Shown piece by piece: positions 63,191-64,000 of a DNA stretch of 64,000 nucleotides. The stretch covers positions 143,565,684 through 143,629,683 of the forward strand of contig CM042139.1 in the NCBI GenBank assembly GCA_023376005.1. Direction: 5' to 3'. The position numbers and the translations under genes are program-made. The notes beneath the pieces are model-generated. The model saw only the letters and a program-made list of their open reading frames with translations, did not search any database and had not been told where the DNA came from. Position 1 is the stretch's first letter. The number at the start of each line of letters is the position of its first letter. This DNA is from Doryteuthis pealeii (Eukaryota > Mollusca > Cephalopoda > Myopsida > Loliginidae).

Positions 63191-64000
63191 ACAACTCCTT
63201 TTTCCAATATGACGACAACAATTCAATATTCAGAAGAGAATAACAACAACAATTCGATATTCAGAAGTGCACAACTTCTTTTTCCAAATCAACTTTGGAT
63301 AAACTCCTGTATTCAATAAAAAGTAAACATAAAAGACAGGGCAACAATAAATCAAATTCAAAAACTTCTATAATTTTGGAAAAACAAGATTAAAAAAAAA
63401 CAACAATTAAGCAATCTCTAGAATCTGATTGGATGAAGCTGTAGGGATTAAAATAAGATTAAAAAATAACAAATTCCCATAAGCCTTCACACTGGAAGAA
63501 CCCTCTGAGCACGTGCAGGAAAAAGGACCCGCCAACAGAATCTCTCGGGCATCCTGACTTAGGCCTTAACTGTGTCTAAACACTACTACTGGACATGGAG
63601 ATATTTCCTTGCCATATGGTCGCTAAGACCCGATAATAAAACCAAAATCATAAAACTACCTTTTCTCTTTGTCTCTTCCATCTTTCTTTGAATTCCTTTT
63701 AAGCACGACCACCAAATAATATTGGATTAAAAGCAAACCCTAGGAATACGCTCCAAAAATAACCAGCTATCTTTTAAATCTAAAACATTAAACCTCTTGT
63801 AACACCACAGGCAAACGATTATCCACACATACAAACAATTCCCCAAAAGTCACTACATAATCGGGTAGATGAGTAAATTGGCCCACTGACTTGAAAATGT
63901 ACATATTGAAAAATATTTTCAATATCTATCAATCTGCAGGCAGTTTTATAGGATAAACTCCTATATTCTATAACCAATAAAATGAAAACATAAAAGATGC
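63191..64000. other. No gene seen; short local repeats at the window end
   Basis: AATATTCAGAAG words recur at about 63173, 63220 and 63257. The phrase GGATAAACTCCTGTATTC...AACATAAAAGA at 63297-63337 returns in diverged form at 63951-63998. This suggests a larger repeat that continues beyond the window. Confidence 0.5.

Overview
The window looks like AT-rich, repeat-dense DNA from a metazoan nuclear genome. There are no operons, Shine-Dalgarno sites or long prokaryotic-style ORFs. Instead it holds tRNA-derived SINEs, degenerate non-LTR reverse transcriptase fragments, solo-LTR-like blocks, a mariner-like relic, long (TA)n tracts, minisatellites and a plausible splice acceptor. A lophotrochozoan host, perhaps a mollusc and possibly a cephalopod, is my best guess from the overall style of the repeats; no host gene proves it.

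Only one piece of host coding sequence is defensible: a candidate last exon at 540-637 (+). It follows a strong polypyrimidine-CAG acceptor and encodes 31 residues before a stop. I do not recognise the protein. The longest ORFs elsewhere are translations of low-complexity DNA, such as the (GATA)n-like tract at 59.2-60.0 kb and the pyrimidine tract at 14.2-15.1 kb.

Layout. From about 0.65 to 16 kb the sequence is hard to read. The repeat families that are obvious downstream appear here only as badly eroded ghosts (10.1, 11.1 and 15.7 kb). This could be an old or fast-changing region, or poorly polished assembly. From 16 kb to the end the DNA is a mosaic of at least five interspersed families, which I call A-E. 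A is a tRNA-derived SINE of about 290 bp whose 3' end often runs into (TA)n or (ATCT)n. B is a longer repeat, up to about 700 bp, often truncated. C is a tRNA-derived SINE of about 255 bp with a clear tRNA-like head. D and E are further tRNA-like short repeats. Fragments of one non-LTR reverse transcriptase family lie at 34.7, 37.9, 41.7-42.6, 53.7-54.1 and 62.6-63.1 kb.

The most striking structures are these. A 12-copy tandem array of about 84-86 bp units (36.95-37.94 kb) changes unit type part-way and then alternates two variants. A second 12-copy array of 126-bp units (38.87-40.36 kb) was built from a SINE A tail plus its flank. A foldback structure of about 600 bp (52.94-53.54 kb) contains head-to-head SINE A pieces, and a similar head-to-head SINE pair lies at 38.69-38.79 kb. 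Short perfect palindromes cluster at 50.3-51.3 kb beside a possible Helitron 3' end. Several nested insertions are also visible. No new protein-coding system was found; the interest here is repeat architecture.
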